From the NCBI GenBank assembly GCA_964504195.1, contig CAZDDI010000003.1, positions 102,809-166,808 of the forward strand: a stretch of DNA of 64,000 nt, written 5' to 3'. Position 1 is the first letter of the stretch, and each line of letters opens with the position of its first letter. The DNA comes from CAZDDI01 sp964504195. Lineage in GTDB: Bacteria; Chloroflexota; Anaerolineae; B4-G1; SLSP01. The notes under the pieces are model-generated. The model did no database searches and was not told the origin of the DNA. It saw only the letters and a list, made by a program, of their open reading frames with translations. The translations under genes and the position numbers were made by a program. Shown here piece by piece: positions 18,037-25,649 of the stretch.

Positions 18037-18669
18037 ATGGATATTTTAGTCGAACAAACCCGCGCGACCCGCGCAACGTGTTATCAGAACGAAGCCGCGC
18101 TGATGGCGGAACTAGCGCAGGGTCAGCACCCCGGGCTGCTGTACATCGGTTGTTCCGACTCGCGGATTCTGCCCTCACACATCCTCGATGCACACCCCGG
18201 CACGGTGTTCACCACGCGCAACATCGCCAACATCGTGCCGCCCTACGCGGCGTTGGAACAGGGTGAAACGGCGGTCGCTGCCGTGCTGGAGTATGCCGTG
18301 CTGCACCTCAAGGTCAGCGATATTGTGTTGTGTGGGCATAGCTGTTGCGGTGGGATGCAGGCGTTGGCCCACGCGCACGCGCTTGAACCGGGTTTGCGCG
18401 CCTGGTTGACCTACGCGGAGGACGCTCAAGAGCGTGTGCCAGCCGATCTTTCCGGTGCCGCGCAGCTGGATGCGCTTATCGAAGCGAATGTGCTGTTGCA
18501 AGTGGAACATCTGCGCAGCTACCCGTTCATTGCGGAGGCCGAACAAGCCGGGACGCTGCGCTTGCACGCCTGGGTGTACGATCTCGCTACTGAGCAGGTA
18601 CGGGCTTATGATGAGGCGGAAGATCACTTTGTGGAAGAGCCGCCGTTTAGCAAGGACGGGCAATTGTGA
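18037..18669 (+). CDS. Beta-class carbonic anhydrase
   Basis: 210 residues. The zinc ligands and catalytic dyad are visible: C39, D41 and R43 in IGCSDSRIL, then His and Cys in LCGHSCCGGMQAL. The enzyme interconverts CO2 and bicarbonate, which fits a locus handling formate and CO2. The protein ends in KDGQL, and the stop overlaps a GTG start of the next gene, so the two are probably co-transcribed. Confidence 0.93.
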   Translation: MDILVEQTRATRATCYQNEAALMAELAQGQHPGLLYIGCSDSRILPSHILDAHPGTVFTTRNIANIVPPYAALEQGETAVAAVLEYAVLHLKVSDIVLCGHSCCGGMQALAHAHALEPGLRAWLTYAEDAQERVPADLSGAAQLDALIEANVLLQVEHLRSYPFIAEAEQAGTLRLHAWVYDLATEQVRAYDEAEDHFVEEPPFSKDGQL

Positions 18670-19262
18670 CACATCTAGCCTTTCCTAGCCATCTTCCTGA
18701 AAACTACAACGAAGTGTTGTACTGGAAATTGTCCCACCACAAAAAATTACTCATCGTACTGAACGTGGTCGGCATCGTATTGATGGGATTGGCATTTGTA
18801 TTGTTTTCCGCCTGGGCGCAATTGTGGCATGTAGTCACTGGGGGGGAAATCTATGCCGCGCAAATGCTATTGGCAATCGTTATGATTGTTCTGACTGTCG
18901 TGCTGCACGAACTAACGCACGGTCTCGCGCTGCGCTACTATGGTGCCACGCCCACCTATGGGGTGCTGTGGAAAGAAATGATGTTCTACGCAACTGCGGC
19001 CGGCCATGCCTTTCCCCGTAATGCCTATGTGGTCATCGCGCTCGCACCGCTAGGGGGATTGAGCGCGCTTGCGATGGTCTTACTGGCGCTGCCCTTGCCG
19101 CTGTGGCTCGTGATGACGGTTATCTTATGTGCTGCGTTTAACGTCGGCAGTGCCATCGGGGATATGTGGTTGGTGCGGGTGGCGTTGGGTTATCCACGAG
19201 CAGCTTACATCGTTGACGAGAAAGATGGCTTGCGCGTGTTTATGCCGCTGGCGGAGGGGTGA
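18666..19262 (+). CDS. DUF3267-like membrane protein with HELTH zinc motif
   Basis: 198 residues from a GTG that overlaps the carbonic anhydrase stop. Four or more hydrophobic segments are seen, with a zinc-metalloprotease-like motif VLHELTHGLALRYYG near residue 80. A GSAIGDMW stretch may supply a further acidic residue. DUF3267 proteins are putative membrane metalloproteases, but the activity is inferred only. It is followed by a terminator shared with focA. Confidence 0.8.
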   Translation: MTHLAFPSHLPENYNEVLYWKLSHHKKLLIVLNVVGIVLMGLAFVLFSAWAQLWHVVTGGEIYAAQMLLAIVMIVLTVVLHELTHGLALRYYGATPTYGVLWKEMMFYATAAGHAFPRNAYVVIALAPLGGLSALAMVLLALPLPLWLVMTVILCAAFNVGSAIGDMWLVRVALGYPRAAYIVDEKDGLRVFMPLAEG

Positions 19263-19314
19263 GTACGGGAAGAATTACTCTTCATCAGCGAAGTATAAAA
19301 TGCTAATATAGCAA

Positions 19315-19339
19315 ACACCCCCGCTCTGTGCGGGGGTGT
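19315..19339. terminator. Convergent terminator between DUF3267 gene and focA
   Basis: ACACCCCCGC and GCGGGGGTGT form a perfect 10 bp stem with a TCTGT loop between two converging genes. T-tracts are short on both sides. Confidence 0.7.
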
Positions 19340-19362
19340 TGTGGTTGCGGTGATGAATGAGA

Positions 19363-20229
19363 TTACTTCTTGCGCAGATAGATGAACCAGTAAACTACAC
19401 CGACCATGACTGCGCCGCCGATGATGTTGCCGATGGTGACGGGGAGCAGGTTCTTGATGAAGAAGTTGCCCCAAGTCAGATTCTGGAAATCAGCCGCCGT
19501 CTTGCCAATAGCAGTCCAGAAGCTTTGATCCGCACCGCTCTTGATAAACAATGCTATAGGGATGAAGTACATATTGGCGATGCTGTGCTCGAAGCCAGCC
19601 GCCACAAAGGCAGAGATCGGGAAGATAATGGAGAGGATTTTATCAGTGGTGCTGCGGGCCGAGAAGCACAACCACACTGCCATACAGACTAGCGCATTAC
19701 ACATAATACCCAGGGCTACCGCCGGGAGGAAATCGAGGCCAGATTTGGCATTGCCGATATTGAGCGCGGTGAGGCCCATCGCGCCACCACCGAAGGTGTA
19801 CTGCTTGCTGTAGAACATGATGATGGCGGTAGCCAGGGAGCCGACGAAGTTGCCTGCATAAACAATGCCCCAGTTGCGGAGTAGTTGTGCCGTGGTAACT
19901 TTCTTGTTCGCCCAGGCCATGATGATGAGGTTGTTGCCCGTGAATAGTTCTGCTCCACCTACAATCACCAGGATGAGGCCGAGAGAGAAGACTGTGCCGG
20001 CCATCAAGCGCTGCACGCCGTAAGGCAACGAGCCGGAGCCAGCCAGAACGGTGGTGCAATAGATACCGCCCAGACTGATGAACGCGCCGGCTAGAATTGC
20101 CAATGCAAAGAGCTGCAGGGCATCGCCGGTGGCTTTTTTAACGCCGACGGTTTCAGCCTTCGCCGCCATTTCGCCCGGCAACAGAGCATCGAGTTTGACC
20201 TCGGGTACAGAGTGATTGGGATTCGCCAT
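19363..20229 (-). CDS. focA: Formate/nitrite transporter family channel (FocA-like)
   Basis: 288 residues with six hydrophobic helices. FNT features are visible: GAELFTGNNLIIMAWANKK, NWGIVYAGNFVGSL, GIMCNALVCMAVW and GFEHSIANMYFIPIALF (the central histidine lies in FEHSIANMY). A cytoplasmic N terminus of about 35 residues precedes helix 1. Its place beside formate dehydrogenase and hydrogenase clusters favours formate as the substrate, though nitrite cannot be excluded. An AGGAGG site precedes the ATG on the minus strand. It diverges from mobA. Confidence 0.92.
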   Translation of the reverse strand: MANPNHSVPEVKLDALLPGEMAAKAETVGVKKATGDALQLFALAILAGAFISLGGIYCTTVLAGSGSLPYGVQRLMAGTVFSLGLILVIVGGAELFTGNNLIIMAWANKKVTTAQLLRNWGIVYAGNFVGSLATAIIMFYSKQYTFGGGAMGLTALNIGNAKSGLDFLPAVALGIMCNALVCMAVWLCFSARSTTDKILSIIFPISAFVAAGFEHSIANMYFIPIALFIKSGADQSFWTAIGKTAADFQNLTWGNFFIKNLLPVTIGNIIGGAVMVGVVYWFIYLRKK

Positions 20230-20462
20230 TTTTTTTCCTCCTATGAAATGAATAAGTTATTGGAAATTCCCAATACTATTATAACCGGTTAGGGGTTTTG
20301 TCAAATGGTTAAATATCATGTTTGCATTTGATACTATTCTGCTATTGGCTAAACAGCTTATAAGAGTGTCTTTTACAAATCGTGGACATAGAAACTGCGT
20401 AGCTGCAAAATTCGCAGTCGTGGTAAAATGGTTATGACAATCGTGTAGATTGAGGAGATGAT

Positions 20463-21071
20463 TTGAACTATAGTGGGGTAATTTTAGCCGGCGGCAGTGG
20501 TACCCGTATGGGTATGGATAAGCGTTTTTTACAACTGCATGGCAAACCGTTGGTGTTATGGGTTGTAGAGAGCCTCCGCCCATTAGTGGATGAGGTCGTG
20601 CTGGCAGTTCAAGACGTGACCCACTTCGCTGATTACGGTTTGCGTCTGGTTGTGGATCACTACCCTGGACAGGGTGTCTTGGCTGGGATGCATGCTGGCC
20701 TGGCTACCGCGCAGGGCGCGTGGGCTGTGGTTGTGGGGGGCGATATGCCCTTGCTCAATCCAGACTTGCTGACGGCTATGCTGCAACTCACCTCCACCGC
20801 AGCGGCGGATGTCATTGTGCCAGAATGGCAGGGCAATCTTGAACCCCTCCATGCCCTCTATCGGACTGCGGTCTGTGCGCCAGCGGCGGAGGCGGCGTTA
20901 CAAGCCGGTAAGCGGCGTATTGTGGCTTTCTATCCAGCGGTGCGGGTTAAGGTGTTCCCCCAGGCCGAAGTTGCCCGTTGGGATCCAGACGGGCTTTCGT
21001 TCTTCAATATTAACACTATGGATGATTGGACTGCAGCTGTGCAGTATTTGAACAAGCAGCACGTGCTTTGA
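20463..21071 (+). CDS. mobA: Molybdenum cofactor guanylyltransferase MobA
   Basis: 202 residues with the nucleotidyltransferase start VILAGGSGTRMGMDKRFL, then VVVGGDMPLLNPDLL (metal-binding Asp) and FFNINTMDDW near the end, as in MobA. It attaches GMP to molybdopterin to give the bis-MGD cofactor that FdhA needs. The start is a TTG at 20463 preceded by GAGGAG; no better start gives the full LAGG motif region. It is followed by hypA after 78 bp. Confidence 0.9.
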   Translation: MNYSGVILAGGSGTRMGMDKRFLQLHGKPLVLWVVESLRPLVDEVVLAVQDVTHFADYGLRLVVDHYPGQGVLAGMHAGLATAQGAWAVVVGGDMPLLNPDLLTAMLQLTSTAAADVIVPEWQGNLEPLHALYRTAVCAPAAEAALQAGKRRIVAFYPAVRVKVFPQAEVARWDPDGLSFFNINTMDDWTAAVQYLNKQHVL

Positions 21072-21149
21072 AAATTGAAATGATACATATTCATTGGACA
21101 TGGTTGCGAAATTGGATCTGGCATCACGCGATCATAGAATAGAGGGGCT

Positions 21150-21491
21150 ATGCACGAACTACCCGTAACCGAAGAAATCCTGCGCATTGCAGCGCAACAC
21201 GCCAGCGAGCAGCGCATCACGGACATCCATCTGGTGATTGGCGAGCTGAGCAGCTTTATTGATGACTCCATTCAGTTCTATTTCGATTTGCTCGCGCCAG
21301 GGACAGTCGCCGAGGGTGCGACGTTGCACTTCAAGCGTATCCCGGTGCGCTTCCGCTGCCGGGCGTGCGCAGCGGAATTTGCACCCACCGCGCTGGATTG
21401 GCATTGTCCGGTGTGCAACGCCTTGGGCGGTGATGTCATCGCGGGCAAAGAATTCTATGTCGAAAGCATTGAAATCACCAGCAACCAGTAA
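21150..21491 (+). CDS. hypA: Hydrogenase nickel incorporation protein HypA
   Basis: 113 residues. The N-terminal MHELPVTEEIL contains the nickel-binding His2. The zinc site is formed by FRCRACAAEF and WHCPVCNALGG. It delivers nickel to HoxH together with HypB, encoded 10 bp downstream. hypC, hypD, hypE and hypF are not in the window. Confidence 0.93.
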   Translation: MHELPVTEEILRIAAQHASEQRITDIHLVIGELSSFIDDSIQFYFDLLAPGTVAEGATLHFKRIPVRFRCRACAAEFAPTALDWHCPVCNALGGDVIAGKEFYVESIEITSNQ

Positions 21492-21501
21492 AGGAGGAAC
21501 T

Positions 21502-22203
21502 ATGTGCGATCATTGCGGTTGTGAAGATCACGAACATGAGCATGAGGAAGCCCGGCGCATTCCTGTTGTCCAAAGAATTCTGAGTGCCAACGATGAGGCG
21601 GCGCTGGGAAACCGGCAGTATTTGCGGGCGCATGGAATCTCGGCGATCAATATCATGTCCTCGCCAGGCGCGGGGAAGACGACGCTGCTACTGGCGACGA
21701 TTGCCGCGCTGGGCGAGCAGATGCGCCTGGGCGTCATCGAGGGCGATACCGCCTCGCAGGTGGATGCGGAGCTCATCGCGGATACGGGTACGCCGGTGGT
21801 GCAGATCAACACGGGCGGCGGCTGCCACCTCGATGCGCCGATGGTGCATAATGCGCTCCACGCGCTACCGCTCGATGCGCTCGATGTGCTCTTCATCGAG
21901 AACGTGGGCAACCTCATCTGCCCGGTCTCGTTCGATCTGGGGCAAGACTACAAGGTAGCGCTCCTCAGTGTGCCGGAGGGCCACGATAAGCCCTACAAAT
22001 ACCCGGCGATCTTCGAGGCGGTGGATCTGGTCGTGATTACCAAAGCTGATCTGATGCCCTATCTCGATTTCGACCTGGTGAAGTTCAAAGAACTGGTACA
22101 TGGGCTGAACCCCCACGCGCCAGTGCTGATGCTTTCGGCTAAAACTGGTGAGGGGCTGGCTGCGTGGCTTGCCTGGGTGCAGGAGCGCTGGGGCGTGCAG
22201 TGA
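21502..22203 (+). CDS. hypB: Hydrogenase nickel incorporation GTPase HypB
   Basis: 233 residues from the ATG at 21502, which has an AAGGAGG site; a longer frame would overlap hypA. The N terminus MCDHCGCEDHEHEHEEA is metal-binding, with a CxxCGC motif and a short histidine run. The GTPase domain shows the P-loop SSPGAGKTTLL, EGDTASQVDAELI, HLDAPMVHNAL, FIENVGNLICP and the NKxD-like TKADLMPY. It works with HypA in nickel insertion into HoxH. Confidence 0.95.
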   Translation: MCDHCGCEDHEHEHEEARRIPVVQRILSANDEAALGNRQYLRAHGISAINIMSSPGAGKTTLLLATIAALGEQMRLGVIEGDTASQVDAELIADTGTPVVQINTGGGCHLDAPMVHNALHALPLDALDVLFIENVGNLICPVSFDLGQDYKVALLSVPEGHDKPYKYPAIFEAVDLVVITKADLMPYLDFDLVKFKELVHGLNPHAPVLMLSAKTGEGLAAWLAWVQERWGVQ

Positions 22204-22223
22204 GCATCGCTGCTGTACAATGT

Positions 22224-22261
22224 AACCTGGATGGGGAAAACCTCATCCAGGTTTTGTTTTT
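22224..22261 (+). terminator. Terminator after hypB
   Basis: AACCTGGATG and CATCCAGGTT form a perfect 10 bp stem followed by TTGTTTTT, 21 bp after the hypB stop. Confidence 0.9.
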
Positions 22262-22270
22262 GGTTGACGT

Positions 22271-22299
22271 TTCACGTTTCACGCATCTTATGTTATAAT
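22271..22299 (+). promoter_or_regulatory. Probable promoter of the glmU leader
   Basis: TTCACG at 22271-22276 and TATAAT at 22294-22299 are 17 bp apart. Transcription would start near 22306 and give a leader of about 130 nt before glmU. Confidence 0.6.
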
Positions 22300-22337
22300 T
22301 TTAACAACAATCTTGCGTGATTGCATATTAGACATCC

Positions 22338-22442
22338 ATGAACGAGCAACCAATTTGCGACCATCAGCCCTGTGCTGTCAGTAATGCTACTGACAGGCCG
22401 GGCTTTTTTTTGTCTATACCCCCAGAAGTGAGTGATCTATGA
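22338..22442 (+). CDS. Possible 34-residue leader peptide upstream of glmU
   Basis: An ATG at 22338 opens a frame that begins MNEQPICDHQPC and ends PPEVSDL, with its TGA overlapping the glmU ATG (ATGA). A complete terminator-like hairpin lies inside it, so translation through the leader would melt the hairpin. No strong ribosome site is visible before the ATG. Whether it is translated is inference; codon content gives no obvious amino-acid run as in classical attenuators. Confidence 0.4.
   Translation: MNEQPICDHQPCAVSNATDRPGFFLSIPPEVSDL
22367..22411 (+). terminator. Terminator/attenuator hairpin in the glmU leader
   Basis: CTGTCAGTA pairs perfectly with TACTGACAG around ATGC, flanked by GCCC and GGGC, and is followed by eight T residues. 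As hypB already has its own terminator 110 bp upstream and a promoter lies between, this one is well placed to attenuate glmU. Confidence 0.75.
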
Positions 22443-23833
22443 ATCTGTCTGTCGTGATTCTAGCCGCTGGAATGAGCACCCGGTTTAAGTCTGCTACGCC
22501 CAAAGTGCTGCATCCGCTGGTGGAACAGCCCTTGCTGGCCTACTCGCTTGATCTGGCAGAGCAATTATCCACCGAGCTGCCGGTGCTGATCGTCGGCCCA
22601 GAGACCGAGGCCGAAATCCGCGCCTGGGCGGGGGGGCGCGCGCGCTGTGTGGTGCAGGAGCCACGCCTGGGCACCGGCCACGCAGCGATGCAGGCTGCGC
22701 CGATGCTGGCCGGACATGCGGAACAGGTGCTCGTCCTCTATGGCGATATGCCGTTGTTGCGTGAAAGCACGCTGCGCGCGCTGGTGGAGCAGCAACAGCA
22801 GTGCCAGGCTGCCGTCGCGGTGCTGACCGTCGAGCGGGACGATCCGCGCGGGTTTGGGCGCATCGTCCGCAACAGCGCCGGCGACATCATGGCTATCATC
22901 GAAGATCACGAGGCTACGCCGGAGGTGCTGGCGATTCGGGAGCTCAACACCGGCGTTTACACTTTCCGGGCGGATTTTCTGTGGGGCGCGTTGCCGCAAC
23001 TGCAACCCAGCCCGCGCAAGGGGGAATACTACCTTACCGATCTGATCGCGCTGGCGGCAAACGTGGGGGAGCGGGTGATAGGGGTGCAGGTGGAAGATGC
23101 GACCGAGGGCATGGGCATCAACACGCGCGCGGATATGGCGCTGGCAGCGGCAGCGTTGCGCGAGCGCATCAATCTGCACTGGATGCTGGCCGGCGTCACC
23201 ATCGTTGACCCGGCGACCACCTACATCGGCCCGCGCGTCACGCTCGGCATGGATACTGTCATCCACCCCAACACGCACCTGCGCGGGCAGACCGCTATCG
23301 GCGCGGGGTGCGCTATCGGCCCAAACAGCATTATTGAGGATTGCACGCTTGGCAATCGCTGCCAGGTGGTGGCTTCGGTGTTGGAGCAGGCGGTGATGGA
23401 GGAGGAGAGCCATATCGGGCCGTTCGGCCATCTGCGCAAGGGCGCGCGGCTGTGTGTGGGCGCGCACATGGGCAACTTCGGCGAGATGAAGAACAGTACG
23501 CTTGGCCCGGGTGCGAAGATGGGGCATTTCAGTTATCTCGGCGATGCGGAGATAGGCCCGAATGCCAACATTGGCGCAGGGACGATTACCTGCAATTACG
23601 ATGGGACACGCAAACACGCGACGGTGGTTGAGGCCGGCGCGTTTATTGGATCGGATACGATGCTGGTGGCGCCGGTGCGCGTGGGCACGGGCGCGAAGAC
23701 GGGCGCGGGGGCGGTGGTGACGCATGATGTGCCGCCGGGTGCAGTAGTGTATGGGGTCCCGGCGCGTATCGTCGGGACGGTTACAACGGATCAAGAGACA
23801 GACAAGGAGAAAGGAGACTGTGGACGACGGTAA
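22439..23833 (+). CDS. glmU: Bifunctional UDP-N-acetylglucosamine pyrophosphorylase/glucosamine-1-phosphate acetyltransferase GlmU
   Basis: 464 residues. The N-terminal uridylyltransferase has VILAAGMSTRFKS, LGTGHAAMQA and LYGDMPLL. The C-terminal left-handed beta-helix acyltransferase has hexapeptide repeats (IGPRVTLGMDTVIHPNT, IGPFGHLRKGARL, NIGAGTITCNYDGTRKH). The enzyme makes UDP-GlcNAc for cell-envelope polymers. The 3' end overlaps the next gene by 14 bp. Its expression may be controlled by the attenuator-like leader. Confidence 0.95.
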   Translation: MNLSVVILAAGMSTRFKSATPKVLHPLVEQPLLAYSLDLAEQLSTELPVLIVGPETEAEIRAWAGGRARCVVQEPRLGTGHAAMQAAPMLAGHAEQVLVLYGDMPLLRESTLRALVEQQQQCQAAVAVLTVERDDPRGFGRIVRNSAGDIMAIIEDHEATPEVLAIRELNTGVYTFRADFLWGALPQLQPSPRKGEYYLTDLIALAANVGERVIGVQVEDATEGMGINTRADMALAAAALRERINLHWMLAGVTIVDPATTYIGPRVTLGMDTVIHPNTHLRGQTAIGAGCAIGPNSIIEDCTLGNRCQVVASVLEQAVMEEESHIGPFGHLRKGARLCVGAHMGNFGEMKNSTLGPGAKMGHFSYLGDAEIGPNANIGAGTITCNYDGTRKHATVVEAGAFIGSDTMLVAPVRVGTGAKTGAGAVVTHDVPPGAVVYGVPARIVGTVTTDQETDKEKGDCGRR

Positions 23834-25100
23834 TTTATGGTGGTTGTTAGTTTTGTTAGCGGGGCAATTTATGCTTTCATTGGCACGTGCAACATTGCAT
23901 CGTGCGCGCCGGGAGACCAACGAGGAGCGCATTGGAATGCTCCCGAATATTACACATCTGAGCATCGCGCTCGATTTTGCCCACTTGTTGATGCTGGGCG
24001 GTTATTTTATCCTCGGCGCCCGTTATGGGCATCCAGTCTTGCTGCATGTGTTTTCGACTCCCCTAGAGCCGTCGCCTGTGTGGCTGGCCCCTATCACTTA
24101 TGGTGTGCTGCTGCTGCTGCTGGCGTGGGTTAGTTTGAGCGTCGGGTGGCTCGCGCCAGAAGCTATCGGTTATGAGCTCGCTCAGCCTACCGCCGAGCGG
24201 ATCACGCGTCTGGCGCAGTTTATTTCTGGCCTGCTCAAGCCATTTACGCTTACCGCGCTGGCGTTGGGTAATGCCATCTCGCGCTGGTTGGGGGGCGCGT
24301 CGTTGCAGCGTTTCGCGCTCATTACCGAAGAGGAAATCAAGACTCTGGTCATCGCTGGCGAGCATGAAGGCGTGATTGAAGAGGGTGAGCGGGAGATGAT
24401 TTATTCGATCTTCCGGTTGGGGGATATGATTACCCGTGAGATCATGATTCCACGCATTGACTTGGTTGCCTTTGATGTGGATACGCCGATTCACGAGACT
24501 CTTGAGGTTATCGTGGCGAGTGGGCATTCGCGTATTCCCATCTACGCCGACACAATTGATAACATCATCGGGGTTCTGTATGTCAAGGATTTGATCCCCT
24601 ATCGGAGCCGGGGTGACGCTTTACCGACGTTGCGTGATATTTTGCGCCCGACTTACTTCGTCCCTGAATCCAAACGGTTGGATACGCTGCTCCGAGAGAT
24701 GCAGGAGGCCAAAATCCAGTTGGCGATTGTGGTGGATGAGTATGGTGGTGTCTCGGGCATGGTAACGCTGGAGGATATTGTCGAGGAGATTGTGGGTGAG
24801 ATTCAGGATGAGTACGACCGCGAGGAACCAGAAGTCACCGCGTTGGAAGCTGGTGGGTATCTCTTTGATGCGCGCATCCCGTTGGATGATGTGCAGGAGA
24901 TTCTAGATATCCCGTTGCCGCTGGAGGAAGCTGATTCGTTGGGGGGGTTCGTCTACAATCAATTGGGGCATATTCCTACGGCCAAAGAGCAACTTACGTT
25001 TGACGGTATCGTTTTTGAAGTCGCTGAGATTACCGGTCGCCGTATTCGTAAGGTGAAAGCGACCAAAATTACCACACCAGAGGAGGCAATGGAAACATGA
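23820..25100 (+). CDS. CorC/HlyC-type membrane protein with CBS pair
   Basis: 426 residues from a GTG at 23820 that has an AAAGGAG site; longer frames run into glmU. Several membrane helices occupy roughly residues 5-190 (DUF21-like region, weakly typical). Then come the CBS pair (MIPRIDLVAFDVDTPIHE to LEDIVEEIVGEIQDEYDRE, with VVDEYGGVSGMVTLEDIVEEI as hallmark) and a CorC_HlyC/transporter-associated domain (SLGGFVYNQLGHIP). Likely a magnesium/cation homeostasis protein. It overlaps cdd by 4 bp. Confidence 0.88.
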   Translation: MDDGNLWWLLVLLAGQFMLSLARATLHRARRETNEERIGMLPNITHLSIALDFAHLLMLGGYFILGARYGHPVLLHVFSTPLEPSPVWLAPITYGVLLLLLAWVSLSVGWLAPEAIGYELAQPTAERITRLAQFISGLLKPFTLTALALGNAISRWLGGASLQRFALITEEEIKTLVIAGEHEGVIEEGEREMIYSIFRLGDMITREIMIPRIDLVAFDVDTPIHETLEVIVASGHSRIPIYADTIDNIIGVLYVKDLIPYRSRGDALPTLRDILRPTYFVPESKRLDTLLREMQEAKIQLAIVVDEYGGVSGMVTLEDIVEEIVGEIQDEYDREEPEVTALEAGGYLFDARIPLDDVQEILDIPLPLEEADSLGGFVYNQLGHIPTAKEQLTFDGIVFEVAEITGRRIRKVKATKITTPEEAMET

Positions 25101-25498
25101 CCACTTCTTTACAGCCAGAATTGTTGATTTCGCGGGCCATTGAGGCCCGCGAAATGGCCTACGCGCCCTACTCCCACTACCAGGTAGGGGCGGCTCTGCT
25201 TACCGAAGACGGCGAAATTTTCTCCGGCTGCAATGTCGAGAACGCCGTCTACCCACTGGGTATCTGCGCCGAGCGTAATGCTGTCTCGCTGGCGGTGCTC
25301 CAGGGCCAGCAGCGCATCCTGGCCGTGGCCGTCGCCACGCATAACGGGGGGACGCCCTGCGGTGCCTGCCGACAAACCCTGCGGGAGTTTGCTGATCCGA
25401 GTATTCCTATTTACATCGCGCGCCCCGATGGGAGCTATCGTACTACGACACTAGAGGCGCTGCTGCCGGAGAGTTTTTCGGTAGCGGATCTGGCATAA
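25097..25498 (+). CDS. cdd: Cytidine deaminase
   Basis: 133 residues. The zinc and catalytic motifs are NVENAVYPLGICAERNAV (Cys plus catalytic Glu) and GTPCGACRQTLREF (two Cys). It deaminates cytidine/deoxycytidine in pyrimidine salvage. The ATG overlaps the stop of the CorC-like gene. A 150 bp gap to the converging gene shows only low-complexity palindromic filler (GGTGGCTGAGCCTGCCGAAG). Confidence 0.94.
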   Translation: MTTSLQPELLISRAIEAREMAYAPYSHYQVGAALLTEDGEIFSGCNVENAVYPLGICAERNAVSLAVLQGQQRILAVAVATHNGGTPCGACRQTLREFADPSIPIYIARPDGSYRTTTLEALLPESFSVADLA

Positions 25499-25649
25499 AA
25501 TGTAATAGTGCAAAGGAGCAGCCCGGTGGCTGAGCCTGCCGAAGCCTCTCCCGGTGGCCCTCCGGCATTGCCTTTGACCGCAATCGCGCCAAAGTCGCCC
25601 TGTCACAGCCGTCAATAGGCGTGTTTTGAGCAACCTACCGGGTTAGTTT

